Shown in pieces: positions 28,791 to 37,996 of a stretch of 64,000 bases of DNA. Under the pieces are notes generated by a model. The model saw nothing but the letters and a program-made list of their open reading frames with translations. It made no database searches and had not been told where the DNA came from. Both the position numbers and the translations under genes were made by a program. Each line of letters starts with the position of its first letter. The stretch's first letter is position 1. The DNA comes from Bauldia sp. (GTDB lineage: Bacteria; Pseudomonadota; Alphaproteobacteria; Rhizobiales; Kaistiaceae), in contig JANQRX010000003.1 of assembly GCA_028284325.1 (NCBI GenBank), positions 496,001-560,000 of the forward strand, in the 5' to 3' direction.

Positions 28791-29671
28791 ACCGACTGAC
28801 GGTCGCAAACGAGGTGATCGAGCTCGAAATGCTGCCGGCGTTCGGGGCGCGGCTCACCAGTCTGGTCGATCGGCGCACCGGTCGGGAGTGGCTCGTTACG
28901 GGCCCCGCCCTTGGAAGCGACGATGACGGAGCACTCTACGGCGGCGAGCAGGCGCGGGGTTGGGACGAGTGTTTTCCCACTGTCGCGCCGTGCCACGATT
29001 CCGAGTGGGGTGGCCGCTTGCGCGATCACGGTGCGCTGTGGGGGCGTCCGTGGCAGTGCGACGCCGACAGCGAACGTTTCATGAGCGTGTTTCGGGACGA
29101 AAGGTTCGTGTTCGAGCGCACGATTCTACTATCCGGGCCGGAGATTCGCCTCACCTATAGCGTTCGGAATCCGGGGTCCCGATCGGTCCCGTATCTTTGG
29201 AGCCAACACTGTCTGCTGGCCGCGCAGCCCGGTGAATCGGTCATCTTGCGCGGCACGGAAGATCCGGCCGCGGCCGGCAGCTTTCGGGAAGGTGTGTTCG
29301 TCAACGAGCCGGCCTCGTGGCCGGGTCCGCCGGACTTGCCCGAGATGGATCGGGTCCAGCCGTTGGCCGCGGGGGTTGCCGCGAAGTTCTACGCACCCTG
29401 TCGCGGTGACGTGGTCGCCGGGATATCCGGTGAAGATGGCTCGATCCATTTCGGATGGAGCGCGGCCGACATTCCCTACCTTGGGGTCTGGCTGGACTAC
29501 GGCGGCTGGCCGGCCGATCAACCGGTGCACCAAGTTGCACTGGAGCCGACAACCGGCGCAGCGGACGACCTGGCGGCAGCGCGTCGGCTCGGCATGGCGC
29601 AGACGCTTGCTCCGGCCGCGACCCACTCCTGGGAAATGACAATCACGGTCTTCAGCGAGGATATTCGATGA
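28787..29671 (+). CDS. Aldose 1-epimerase-like protein
   Basis: 294 aa beta-sandwich protein of the galactose mutarotase-like superfamily: opening VNRLTVANEVIELEMLPAFGARLTSL, GWDECFPTVAPC and SQHCLLAAQPGE match the pattern of GalM-like and DUF4432-type proteins. AAAGGAG lies upstream of the GTG. It likely balances anomers or ring forms of the imported sugar in the cytoplasm. Linked by GTGA and ATGA overlaps on both sides. Confidence 0.8.
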   Translation: MNRLTVANEVIELEMLPAFGARLTSLVDRRTGREWLVTGPALGSDDDGALYGGEQARGWDECFPTVAPCHDSEWGGRLRDHGALWGRPWQCDADSERFMSVFRDERFVFERTILLSGPEIRLTYSVRNPGSRSVPYLWSQHCLLAAQPGESVILRGTEDPAAAGSFREGVFVNEPASWPGPPDLPEMDRVQPLAAGVAAKFYAPCRGDVVAGISGEDGSIHFGWSAADIPYLGVWLDYGGWPADQPVHQVALEPTTGAADDLAAARRLGMAQTLAPAATHSWEMTITVFSEDIR

Positions 29672-30453
29672 GCGACGTTCATGTGCTCTTTCGGACGGAC
29701 GGTCCCGTAGCGCGCCTGACCCTCAATCGGCCCGCCAAACTCAATGCCATCACCGCAGCGATGGGCGCGCAGATTGTCGAATACGCAAAGAGCGTGGATC
29801 GCAACGATGCAATTCGCGTCCTGATTATCGACGGTACGGGCGAACGTGCGTTCTCGGCCGGCAGCGATGTACGGATGCTGGACGACCTTGGAACCCCATG
29901 GGAGGGGCGCAACCGTGCCGATTACGATCGCGACTACATCGCTCCGCTGCTTGCGCTGCGCAAGCCGGCCATCGCGGCCATAGACGGGTTTTGCATCGGC
30001 GGCGGGCTCGAAGTCGCGATGTGCTGCGACATTCGTGTCGCGACGCCACGCTCACGGTTCGGCGCGCCCGAAGTCAAGCTTGGGTGGCATGCCGGCTCCG
30101 GCAATACCTCGATCCTGCCGCGGCTTATCGGCTTCGGCAACGCCGCCCACTGGATTCTGACCGGCAACCTGTTTTCAGCGAACGAGGCGCATCGGGTCGG
30201 GTTTGTCCAGAAAATCGCCGATCCGGAATCGTTGCAGGACGAGGTCGATGCCCTCGCGCATCGCATCGCTCAAAACCCGCCGATCGCCGTGCAGTCCGCA
30301 AAGAACATCATCCGACAAACCCAGGGAACCTCGATCGCGCAGGGACTGGCCTGGGAGAACGATGGCTACACGTTCTGCATGTCGACGGAGGACGCGAAAG
30401 AAGGAATCGCGGCCTTCGCGGAAAAGAGAGATCCGGTCTTCACCGGGCGCTGA
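29668..30453 (+). CDS. Enoyl-CoA hydratase/isomerase (crotonase) family protein
   Basis: 261 aa with both catalytic glutamates of true hydratases: Glu115 (GGGLEVAMCCD) and Glu135 (FGAPEVKLG), exactly 20 apart as in rat crotonase, plus the oxyanion-hole segment AFSAGSD. It should add water to an enoyl-CoA. Start by ATGA overlap with the epimerase-like gene, so it belongs to the sugar operon, and it is followed three bases later by a CoA transferase. An acyl-CoA route inside a sugar cluster is unexpected. Confidence 0.88.
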   Translation: MSDVHVLFRTDGPVARLTLNRPAKLNAITAAMGAQIVEYAKSVDRNDAIRVLIIDGTGERAFSAGSDVRMLDDLGTPWEGRNRADYDRDYIAPLLALRKPAIAAIDGFCIGGGLEVAMCCDIRVATPRSRFGAPEVKLGWHAGSGNTSILPRLIGFGNAAHWILTGNLFSANEAHRVGFVQKIADPESLQDEVDALAHRIAQNPPIAVQSAKNIIRQTQGTSIAQGLAWENDGYTFCMSTEDAKEGIAAFAEKRDPVFTGR

Positions 30454-30456
30454 ACC

Positions 30457-31698
30457 ATGAACACTCCCGCGAACGACACCAAGGCAGGCAGCGGACCGCT
30501 CAGCGGATTGCGCGTCCTCGACCTGACCATTGCGATGGCAGGTCCGATGTGCACCCAGCGTCTTGGCGAGATGGGCGCGGAGGTCATCAAGATCGAAGCG
30601 CCGGGAGGCGGTGATTTTTCGAGGCATGCGCCTATGGCCGGTGTGACCAGGTTCGGCGATTCGATCTGCTATCTCACACTCAATCGCAACAAGAAGTCGC
30701 TGGTCATGAACCTCAAATCGGAGGAAGGACAGAAGGTTCTGTCACGTCTCGTCGAGACGGCCGATGTGCTGGTGCAGAATTTCCGGCCTCGCGCGGCCAG
30801 GAAGCTCGGGCTCGACTACGGCTCGCTGAGCCGGATCAATCCACGCCTGATCTACGGTTCCATCAGTGGTTACGGCAACGATGGGCCCATGAAGGATCGG
30901 CCGGGCCAGGACCTACTGCTGCAATCGTTCTCCGGGCTGACCATGAACGGGGGGCAGCGCGGTGGGCTGCCGCAGGCATCGCCGCTCTACATGGTCGATG
31001 TCACCGCATCTCACCTGCTCGGGGAAGGTGTGCTGGCAGCGCTTGTCGAGCGGTCGCTGACGGGACGGGGCCAGGAAGTTGCCGTCTCGATGCTCGGCGC
31101 CATCATGGAAATGCAATGCCAGGAAATCACGTCGTTTGTGGCAGCGGAGCAGCCGCCGGAGCGAGGTGAAACGCCGCAAGTATCCATCTATCAGGAACCA
31201 CCGTACGGGATCTACGAATGCGCCGAGGGGTTCCTCGCCATCGCGCAGACTGATCTCGACGTTCTGGCCGCGGAACTCGATCGGCCGATCCTCGCTGACC
31301 TCAACTCGAAACGCCCAAACGGCGAAGCCGGTCCCCAGGTCGCCGCGTGGCGCGACGAGATCCATCATCATGTTGCAACGCGTCTCCGGGACAAGCCTGC
31401 TCCTGATTGGGACGCCCAGCTCGCCACGGCCGGGGTCTGGTGCATGGTTGTGCAGGACTACGAGAGTTTCCTGAAGCATCCGCAAGTCATCGATCACCTG
31501 GTCCAGTTGGATCATCCCGTCGGAGGTGCTTACACCGCTGTCGCTCCGGCGATCACCTTTTCGGGCACGTCACGTCCGGATTTGGCCAACGCGCCTGCCT
31601 ACGGTGCTGACACGGATCGCGTGCTGACATCGCTCGGGTACTCCGACGTCGAGGTCGAAGCGCTCCGCACGGCGGGCGTGGTGGTGAGCACGTCGTGA
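30457..31698 (+). CDS. Family III CoA transferase (CaiB/BaiF)
   Basis: 413 aa. Opening GLRVLDLTIAMAGPMCTQRLGEMGAEVIKIE and the catalytic aspartate in DRPGQDLLLQSFSGL (Asp152) define the family. These enzymes move CoA between carboxylates. Paired with the preceding hydratase it likely activates an acid so that the hydratase can act, or the reverse. Confidence 0.9.
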   Translation: MNTPANDTKAGSGPLSGLRVLDLTIAMAGPMCTQRLGEMGAEVIKIEAPGGGDFSRHAPMAGVTRFGDSICYLTLNRNKKSLVMNLKSEEGQKVLSRLVETADVLVQNFRPRAARKLGLDYGSLSRINPRLIYGSISGYGNDGPMKDRPGQDLLLQSFSGLTMNGGQRGGLPQASPLYMVDVTASHLLGEGVLAALVERSLTGRGQEVAVSMLGAIMEMQCQEITSFVAAEQPPERGETPQVSIYQEPPYGIYECAEGFLAIAQTDLDVLAAELDRPILADLNSKRPNGEAGPQVAAWRDEIHHHVATRLRDKPAPDWDAQLATAGVWCMVVQDYESFLKHPQVIDHLVQLDHPVGGAYTAVAPAITFSGTSRPDLANAPAYGADTDRVLTSLGYSDVEVEALRTAGVVVSTS

Positions 31699-31765
31699 CC
31701 TTGCCGGCCGGTCTGCAAAGAAGGCCTGACGTCGCCATGGCACACATCGTTTGAGGGAGGGGAAT

Positions 31766-32698
31766 GTGAGCGATGTAGCTGAGATCGCGGTCGCGTGCGG
31801 GTGCTTGCTCGGCGAGGGCATCTTCTGGGACCAGCGCGAAGGCAAGCTGTGGTGGACCGACGTGCCGATGCCGTCGAGACTTCTGCGTTTCGATCCCGAG
31901 ACGCAACAGTTGGACGCCTGGGACGTGGACGAGATGGTGGTGACCGTTGTCGGCACGGACGCCCCGTCCCGGTATCTGATCGCCTCGCATGGTGGCCTGA
32001 ACTTCTTCGACCCATCGAAACCCGGCCTGACCAGAATCCTGGACCCCGAACCGATGAAGCCGTTCAACAGGTCAAACGACGGCGCCGCCGATCCCCGGGG
32101 CCGCTTCTGGATCGGCACCATGCAGAACAACATTGCGCCCAATGGCGACGCCATCGAGCTCGTCGGCAACACCGGCACTCTGTTTCGTATTGATCCGGAC
32201 CTCTCGGTGCATGCCATGGAGACCGGGATCACCATCTCGAACACGGTTTGTTGGAGCCCGGACGCCGACACCATGTATTTCAGCGATACGGCGACCGGTG
32301 CGATCTTTGCCTACGACTTCGATGTCGAGGCTGGCACCATCAGCAACAAGCGCGAGTTTGCGCGTTTCGACAGGGGCGTGCCGGACGGTTCGACGGTCGA
32401 TTCGGAAGGCTACCTCTGGAACGCCCGCTGGGACGGTTCGTGCGTGGTTCGATTCGCGCCCGACGGCACCGTTGATCGAGTCGTCGAGGTTCCCGCGGCG
32501 CAAGTCACGAACTGCACCTTCGGCGGCGATGATCTCTCAACGCTTTTCATCACCACTGCGAGGTACGGTCTGACCAAGGATCAAGTCGACGCATCGCCTC
32601 ATGCGGGCGACCTATTTTCGTTCGCACCCGGCGTTGCCGGAATGGCGGACAACTACTTCGCCGCCGGCGAGGGGCAAACGTCTTCCGCTGCGTCGTGA
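31766..32698 (+). CDS. SMP-30/gluconolactonase family lactonase
   Basis: 310 aa six-bladed propeller enzyme with the metal ligands Glu in LGEGIFWD, Asn in RSNDGAADPRGRFWIG and Asp in DGSTVDSEGYLW. Family members open aldonolactones to aldonic acids with Ca2+ or Zn2+. GAGGGAGGGG precedes the GTG at 31766, making that the start. It closes the sugar operon and suggests an oxidative route through a lactone. 70 bases separate it from the convergent GMC gene. Confidence 0.9.
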   Translation: MSDVAEIAVACGCLLGEGIFWDQREGKLWWTDVPMPSRLLRFDPETQQLDAWDVDEMVVTVVGTDAPSRYLIASHGGLNFFDPSKPGLTRILDPEPMKPFNRSNDGAADPRGRFWIGTMQNNIAPNGDAIELVGNTGTLFRIDPDLSVHAMETGITISNTVCWSPDADTMYFSDTATGAIFAYDFDVEAGTISNKREFARFDRGVPDGSTVDSEGYLWNARWDGSCVVRFAPDGTVDRVVEVPAAQVTNCTFGGDDLSTLFITTARYGLTKDQVDASPHAGDLFSFAPGVAGMADNYFAAGEGQTSSAAS

Positions 32699-32768
32699 TC
32701 GCGGTGCGTGAGCCGTCTGGCGCACCATTCGTGACGCTGTCGCAGTTTTAGCACGGACCGCGGGGCCC

Positions 32769-34370
32769 CTAACCCGACTGTGCCACGATGAGGTCTGCGG
32801 CGCGGTCGGCGATCGCTTGGACCGGCGCGTTGGTGTTGGCGCTCATCAGCACAGGCATCAGCGAAGCATCTGTTACCCTCAGACCCTCCACACCCCGCAC
32901 CTTGAGATCCGGTGTCAGGACGGCCGCCTCGTCTCCGTCGGCCCCCATGCGACAGGTGCCCACCGGGTGATATCCGGTCTTCACCGTACGGCGGCAGTGT
33001 TCCGCCAGGTCGTCATCGGTCGTACGATCCGGCCCGGGGATGACCTCCTGGTCGATCTCACGTTTCATGACCTTCGTGTTCAGGATGTCGCGCGCGAACT
33101 TCAAGCCCTCGATTTCCCGGTCGAGGTCGTCCGGGTGCCCAAGGAAGTTGGGGTGAATGAGCGGCAGGTCGTCGGGATTGTCGGAGCGCAACTTGACCCA
33201 GCCGCGCGCTTTGGGTCGCAGCAGGAGTGCGTTGATCGTGACGCCCGGCCCCGGCTTCATGTCCACGTCGCGGTCGAGATAGGCAGACGGTATGCAGAAC
33301 ATCTGCATGAGTGGGTCGCCCGTTTCGTCGGGCAACACGAAGGCGGTGGCGTCGACGCCGATGGTCGACACCGGCCCGCTCCCGAACAGGATGTATTGCA
33401 GTCCGTTCTTCAGCATCTTCAGGCCGCGATCTTCGCCGAAGTAGCCGAGCTGGCGGTGGGTGGTCGCAAAGACAGGCACCTCGTGGTGGTCCTGCAGGTT
33501 CTGACCCACACCGGGCAGGGCGACCTTCGTTTCTATGCCGACTTCGGCGAGGTGCTGCGGATCACCGATTCCGGAGAGCATGAGAAGCTTCGGGGTGATA
33601 AAGGCGCCGGCCGTCACGATCACCTCGCGGTCGGCGTGGGCTGTCCTGACGCGGCCGTTCTGACGATAGGTGACACCGGTTGCGCGTCCGGACTCCAGCT
33701 CGACGCGCGTTACCGACGCACCGGTGCGCACCGTCAGGTTCGGGTTCTTCAACACAGGCCGGAGATGGGCGTCAACGGCACTGCAACGGCGGCCGTGGTC
33801 GATCGTGTACTGCATGAAGCCGACACCGATCGGCCGGCCGACATTGAAATCATGCGTGTATGGATGGCCCAGCTCCTGCAGCGCCTGCAGAAACAGGTAA
33901 CTCATATCGCAGGCGTAGTTGGTGTCGCTCACCTTGAGGGGGCCATCGGGATTGTGGTGCGCGTTGTTGAGGCGCCGGTTGCCTTCTTGCTTCATGAAAT
34001 GGCCGAGCATGGACTGCCACCCCCAGCCCTGATCGCCGGTGAGTTCCGCCCAATGGTCATACTCGGCGCTGCGTCCGCGCATGTAGACCATGGCGTTGAC
34101 GCTCGTGGAGCCGCCGAGCACGACGCCCTGTGGCACGGTTTGCCGGCGGCCGTCCAACGCCGGCTGCGGGATCGATTCGTGGATCACCACGTCGCGGTGT
34201 CCGCCGATCATCTTGATGAAGCCGGCCGGCATGCGCAGCAGCGGACTGATGTCGCGACGCCCCTGTTCCAGAAGAAGAACGCGGGCGCCCTCGAGCTCCA
34301 GAAGCCGCGACGCGATCACGCAACCCGCGGCCCCCGACCCGACGACGATATAATCCCAGCCTTCGCTCAT
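32769..34370 (-). CDS. GMC-family FAD oxidoreductase (choline dehydrogenase-like)
   Basis: 533 aa with the FAD motif VVGSGAAGCVIASRLLE at the N-terminus, the GMC signature GGSTSVNAMVYMRG and the C-terminal active-site histidine in GYHPVGTCRMG with Asn further on (SANTNAP). The family oxidises alcohols, including sugars and choline. No signal peptide. Its ATG overlaps the stop of the upstream MalK-type gene (ATGA), so it is co-transcribed with transporter parts and probably oxidises the imported compound. Confidence 0.93.
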   Translation of the reverse strand: MSEGWDYIVVGSGAAGCVIASRLLELEGARVLLLEQGRRDISPLLRMPAGFIKMIGGHRDVVIHESIPQPALDGRRQTVPQGVVLGGSTSVNAMVYMRGRSAEYDHWAELTGDQGWGWQSMLGHFMKQEGNRRLNNAHHNPDGPLKVSDTNYACDMSYLFLQALQELGHPYTHDFNVGRPIGVGFMQYTIDHGRRCSAVDAHLRPVLKNPNLTVRTGASVTRVELESGRATGVTYRQNGRVRTAHADREVIVTAGAFITPKLLMLSGIGDPQHLAEVGIETKVALPGVGQNLQDHHEVPVFATTHRQLGYFGEDRGLKMLKNGLQYILFGSGPVSTIGVDATAFVLPDETGDPLMQMFCIPSAYLDRDVDMKPGPGVTINALLLRPKARGWVKLRSDNPDDLPLIHPNFLGHPDDLDREIEGLKFARDILNTKVMKREIDQEVIPGPDRTTDDDLAEHCRRTVKTGYHPVGTCRMGADGDEAAVLTPDLKVRGVEGLRVTDASLMPVLMSANTNAPVQAIADRAADLIVAQSG

Positions 34371-35434
34371 GACGCCCGCCTTTCGCGAATCCTCGATCCC
34401 GTCCGGGCGTCGAACAGGAAACAGTCGGCGGACCGCATCGCGAGCCCCACGGTGCTATCGACTTCGAACGTTTGTTGCGGCGGCGCCAGGACGGTTAGGA
34501 GCTTCGTCCCCATTGAAACCGTTACGTATGTCGTATCGCCGCCATACTCCGCCGAGTAGACCTGACCGTGGGCGACGCCGGCAGCCGGGTCGCAGACCTC
34601 CAGGAGGTGTGGACGGATCCCCAGGCGCACGCGTGCTTCATCGGCCGTGTCGAACCCTTCAAGCCGAATGTCATTGCCTTCAAAGACCCCGTCGCTGAGA
34701 TGGCCCTCAATGAGATTGATCTCCGGCGTGCCCACGAAGCTCGCGACGAACTGCTCGGCCGGGTCGTTGTAGATTTCCTCCGGCGTCCCAAGCTGCACGA
34801 CCCGACCGTCATTCATGACCGCCACCCTGGTCGCGAGCGTTATCGCCTCGATCTGATCGTGGGTGACGTAGACCGTCGTGATACCGAGATCATGGTGGAG
34901 GCGATGCAGTTCGGCTCGCATTCTGACGCGTAGCTTGGCGTCGAGATTGGATAGCGGCTCGTCCATGAGAAAGACGGTCGGGCGGCGCACGATCGCGCGA
35001 GCGAGCGCCACGCGCTGCCGCTGGCCACCGGACAGTTCGCGCGGCCTGCGTTCGAGATAGGGGTCGAGATGCACCTGCTCCGCGGCCTCGCGCACCTGTC
35101 GCGCCCGGTCGGCCGGTGGCACTTTGCGAAGGCGCAGCGGGTAACCGATATTCTCGGCCACGGTCATGTGTGGGTAGAGGCCGTAGTTCTGGAAGACCAT
35201 CGCCATGTCACGTTCGCGCGCCGGCAGTGCGTTGACGTTGACACCGTCCACCAGAATCTCGCCCGCGCTCGCCCGTTCGAGCCCCGCGATGATGCGCATC
35301 GTCGTCGTCTTGCCGCAGCCCGACGGACCGAGAAAGACCAGAAACTCGCCCGGTTCGATTTCAAGATTGAGCGTCTTGAGCACGCGCACATCGCCGAAAT
35401 CCTTGGTGACGTCCCTCAGAACGATACCTGTCAT
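34367..35434 (-). CDS. ABC transporter ATP-binding protein, MalK/UgpC type
   Basis: 355 aa with Walker A GPSGCGKTTTMR, signature LSGGQRQRVALARA, Walker B VFLMDEPLSNLDAK, the switch His in VYVTHDQIEA and a C-terminal TOBE/OB domain. GGAGAAG lies eight bases before the ATG at 35434; an ATG at 35482 is in frame but lacks this site. It is divergent from the binding protein and two permeases at 35632-38865 and supplies the ATPase they lack. Confidence 0.93.
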   Translation of the reverse strand: MTGIVLRDVTKDFGDVRVLKTLNLEIEPGEFLVFLGPSGCGKTTTMRIIAGLERASAGEILVDGVNVNALPARERDMAMVFQNYGLYPHMTVAENIGYPLRLRKVPPADRARQVREAAEQVHLDPYLERRPRELSGGQRQRVALARAIVRRPTVFLMDEPLSNLDAKLRVRMRAELHRLHHDLGITTVYVTHDQIEAITLATRVAVMNDGRVVQLGTPEEIYNDPAEQFVASFVGTPEINLIEGHLSDGVFEGNDIRLEGFDTADEARVRLGIRPHLLEVCDPAAGVAHGQVYSAEYGGDTTYVTVSMGTKLLTVLAPPQQTFEVDSTVGLAMRSADCFLFDARTGSRIRERRAS

Positions 35435-35491
35435 CTGTTGCTTCTCCGCCGGTTCGGCCGCATGCACGACCTGACCATCCAAAACCTTTAT

Positions 35492-35550
35492 AGTCAGACT
35501 TTTTGCGATTTGAAGCCCGTGTCTTCCTTGTTCTTTGCCTAAAAGTCTGA
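35492..35550. promoter_or_regulatory. Paired operator-like repeats between divergent transporter units
   Basis: AGTCAGACT (35492-35500) is symmetrical around one base and is followed by a T-run. TCAGACTTTT (35494-35503) recurs inverted as AAAAGTCTGA at 35541-35550, about 40 bases away. The TAGTCAGACTT core fits the FadR-subfamily operator pattern TnGTnnnACnA with one mismatch. Likely bound by the GntR regulator at 38862, with looping or dual promoters. Confidence 0.5.
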
Positions 35551-35631
35551 TTTTTTATCCAAGCTGCTTTTCCAGGGTTGGACCGATCGCACCGATCGGG
35601 GACCGGCCGCACAAGGCAAGAGGAGAGTCAG

Positions 35632-37020
35632 ATGAAGCAATATGGACCAACACAGGGCAATATCCTGGGGTCGATCAATCGCCGGTTTCTGCTGAAGGCG
35701 GCGGCCTGCATCACAGGCGCCGCGGCCATCGGGCGCGTACCGGCCGTGTGGGCGGCAACCTTCGATGAGGTCAAGGACCAGTACATGAGCGCCGGCATCG
35801 ACTGGCGGCAGGCTGCCGGTTCCAGGATCCAACTGGCCGGACTCACGCACCCGTGGATGGAGACCATCCGTCCGCTGGTGCCGATCTTCACCAACCTCAC
35901 CGGCATCGAGGTCGATGTCGTCGAACAGTCCAACACCGAATACATCACCGAGATGCCCGTCAAGCTGGCGGCCAAGAGCGCGTCACCGGACGTGTACATG
36001 GTCTGGGCGCAGGGCCAGGCGGTCTCCGGCGGCTGGCTTGAACCGCTGTCTTCCTTCCTGGCCGACTCCTCGCTGCACGATGCGCAATGGTGGGACGATG
36101 ACGACAACTTCCCCGGTGCGCGCTCGTTCTCGGTCTGGAGCGATGGCGAGAGCTACACGCGAACCATCACGGCCGAAGCGCAGACGCTGTTTGTCAATCG
36201 CGCGCTGCTCGATGCCAAGGGTCAGAGCATTCCCGGCACATTCGATGAGCTGCGGGCCACGGCCGCAGCGCTCAACGACGGGGACGTTTCCGGGATCGCC
36301 ATGCGCGGCAAGGCCACCGGCGATGCGGTCGCCTGGCCAGCCGGTGGCTACGTCTTCTCACATGGAGGCGGCATTCTGGGTCTCGATGGCGCGGTCGCCA
36401 TGGACTCGCCGGAGGCCATTGCCGGCGTCGATATCTACGCCCGTACCCTGCGCGAGGGTGGCCCGCTCGGCGTCGCCAACTACCATTGGCTGGAAGCGCT
36501 CAACGATTTCCTGCAGGGGGCGACGGCATTCGGCTGCGACAGCTCGAACTTCGCCACCGACATATCCAATCCGGATAAGAGCCAGGTCGCCGACGTTGCC
36601 ACCTTCGCCGCATTTCCGAAGGCACCGTCGGGTGTGTCCAAGCCCAACATGTGGCACTGGCTGACCGGCATCAATCGGTTCTCCGAGAACAAGAAGGCTG
36701 CGTGGCTGTTCCTGATGTGGGCGACGTCGAAGCCGACGAACCTTCTCGGCGGGGCCGCCGGACTGGCAACGCCACGCACCACGGCCTGGTCGTCCGACGC
36801 CTTCAAGGGTGCGTTCGGTTCCGAGGCGGCAGAAGCCGCCCTGGCGAACCTCGCCAACACCGATGGCGACATCATGAAGGCGACCTGGTTCCATCCGCAG
36901 GCCGGTCAGGTGCTTGACGCCTTCGCCATCGCGGTCAACGAGGCGATCACCGAGGCCAAGGATACGGAAAGCGCGCTGAAGGCAGCTGCCGAGACTGCAA
37001 GGCGGGCTTTGGGTCAGTAA
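35632..37020 (+). CDS. ABC transporter extracellular binding protein, family 1
   Basis: 462 aa. The N-terminus carries a twin-arginine-like signal (NRRFLLKAAACITGAAAIG, cleavage near VWAA), so export through Tat is possible. The mature part has the family 1 solute-binding pattern (TGIEVDVVEQSNTEYITEMPVKLAAKSASPDVYM). Long for the family. AGGAGAG is well placed before ATG 35632. Works with permeases at 37100 and 37993 and the divergent ATPase. Ligand unknown; a sugar acid or its glycoside is suggested by dgoD downstream. Confidence 0.9.
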   Translation: MKQYGPTQGNILGSINRRFLLKAAACITGAAAIGRVPAVWAATFDEVKDQYMSAGIDWRQAAGSRIQLAGLTHPWMETIRPLVPIFTNLTGIEVDVVEQSNTEYITEMPVKLAAKSASPDVYMVWAQGQAVSGGWLEPLSSFLADSSLHDAQWWDDDDNFPGARSFSVWSDGESYTRTITAEAQTLFVNRALLDAKGQSIPGTFDELRATAAALNDGDVSGIAMRGKATGDAVAWPAGGYVFSHGGGILGLDGAVAMDSPEAIAGVDIYARTLREGGPLGVANYHWLEALNDFLQGATAFGCDSSNFATDISNPDKSQVADVATFAAFPKAPSGVSKPNMWHWLTGINRFSENKKAAWLFLMWATSKPTNLLGGAAGLATPRTTAWSSDAFKGAFGSEAAEAALANLANTDGDIMKATWFHPQAGQVLDAFAIAVNEAITEAKDTESALKAAAETARRALGQ

Positions 37021-37035
37021 TCCCCCAAGCCGCGT

Positions 37036-37067
37036 CCCGGGCGCCATCTGCTAGGGTGGCGTCCGGG
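37036..37067 (+). other. Intercistronic stem-loop after the family 1 binding protein
   Basis: CCCGGGCGCCA (37036-37046) pairs with TGGCGTCCGGG (37057-37067), 11 pairs including one G-T wobble, ten-base loop, no T-run. Same position relative to the binding-protein gene as the stem-loops at 14649, 26154, 46623 and 63522. Confidence 0.6.
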
Positions 37068-37099
37068 GATGCGTTCGAAGGATTCCGGCGATCACGACC

Positions 37100-37996
37100 A
37101 TGAACGTCAGACGAGGGCTGCCGCGTAACGCGTTCATTCTGATGATGCTCGCGCCCACCACCGTCTTGCTTCTGGGCGTCACTTTGTTCCCCTTCATCAC
37201 CGCCCTGGTGATGAGCTTCACCAACTACTCGCTGATACGACCGGACGAATTGGCGTGGATCGGATTCGGCAACTATGCGAACCTGCTGGGGTCAACCGAG
37301 TTCTGGCAGGCACTGCGCGTTACCGCGGTTTTCACGATCGTGGCGGTCGCGGTCCAGATGGTCCTCGGCGCGGCCATCGCATTGTTGCTGCACTACGAAA
37401 CACGGCGCTCGGCCTGGCTGCGGATCATCTATCTGCTGCCCATGGCGATCACGCCGGTGGCCGCGACCTTCACGTTTCGCATGATGTTCAACCCGTCGCT
37501 GGGTGTCATCAATCACATGTTCAAGGCTGTCGGCCTGCCGCCCCAGGACTGGCTGGGCTCACCGTCCACGGCGCTGTTCTCGCTCCTGGTCGTGGATACA
37601 TGGCAATGGACGCCGTTTATCATGCTGATCGCAGTCGGCGGCTTGGCGGCGATGGATGATGAGCCGCTCGAGGCATCGCAGATGGACGGCGCATCGTTCT
37701 GGCAGACCCTCGGCCACCATGTGTTGCCCATGCTGACGCCCTATCTGGCTTTCGCGCTGGTTTTCCGATCCATCGATGCGTTCAAGACATTCGACATCAT
37801 CTTCGTGCTGACGGGCGGGGGGCCAGGCACGCTCACGCGGACGCTGAACCTCCTGACGTACAAGCACGGCATCGAGTTTCTCGCGATGGGTTACGCGGCG
37901 GCGATCTCTATCGTCATGCTGATTATCGCAATCGTCGCCAGTCAGATCTTCCTGCGGCGACTTAAGCTGTTGCAGCCCAGGCAGGCCCGGATATGA
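37100..37996 (+). CDS. ABC transporter permease, MalF/UgpA type
   Basis: 298 aa with six hydrophobic segments and the EAA loop EASQMDGASFWQTLGHHVLPML in the second half, which docks the ATPase. Ends in an ATGA overlap with the partner permease. Confidence 0.93.
   Translation: MNVRRGLPRNAFILMMLAPTTVLLLGVTLFPFITALVMSFTNYSLIRPDELAWIGFGNYANLLGSTEFWQALRVTAVFTIVAVAVQMVLGAAIALLLHYETRRSAWLRIIYLLPMAITPVAATFTFRMMFNPSLGVINHMFKAVGLPPQDWLGSPSTALFSLLVVDTWQWTPFIMLIAVGGLAAMDDEPLEASQMDGASFWQTLGHHVLPMLTPYLAFALVFRSIDAFKTFDIIFVLTGGGPGTLTRTLNLLTYKHGIEFLAMGYAAAISIVMLIIAIVASQIFLRRLKLLQPRQARI

Noticed and set aside
32699-32768. GGTGCG ... CGCACC hairpin between the convergent SMP-30 and GMC genes as a terminator
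   Set aside because: Six-pair stem with a 12-base loop and no T-run; too weak to call.
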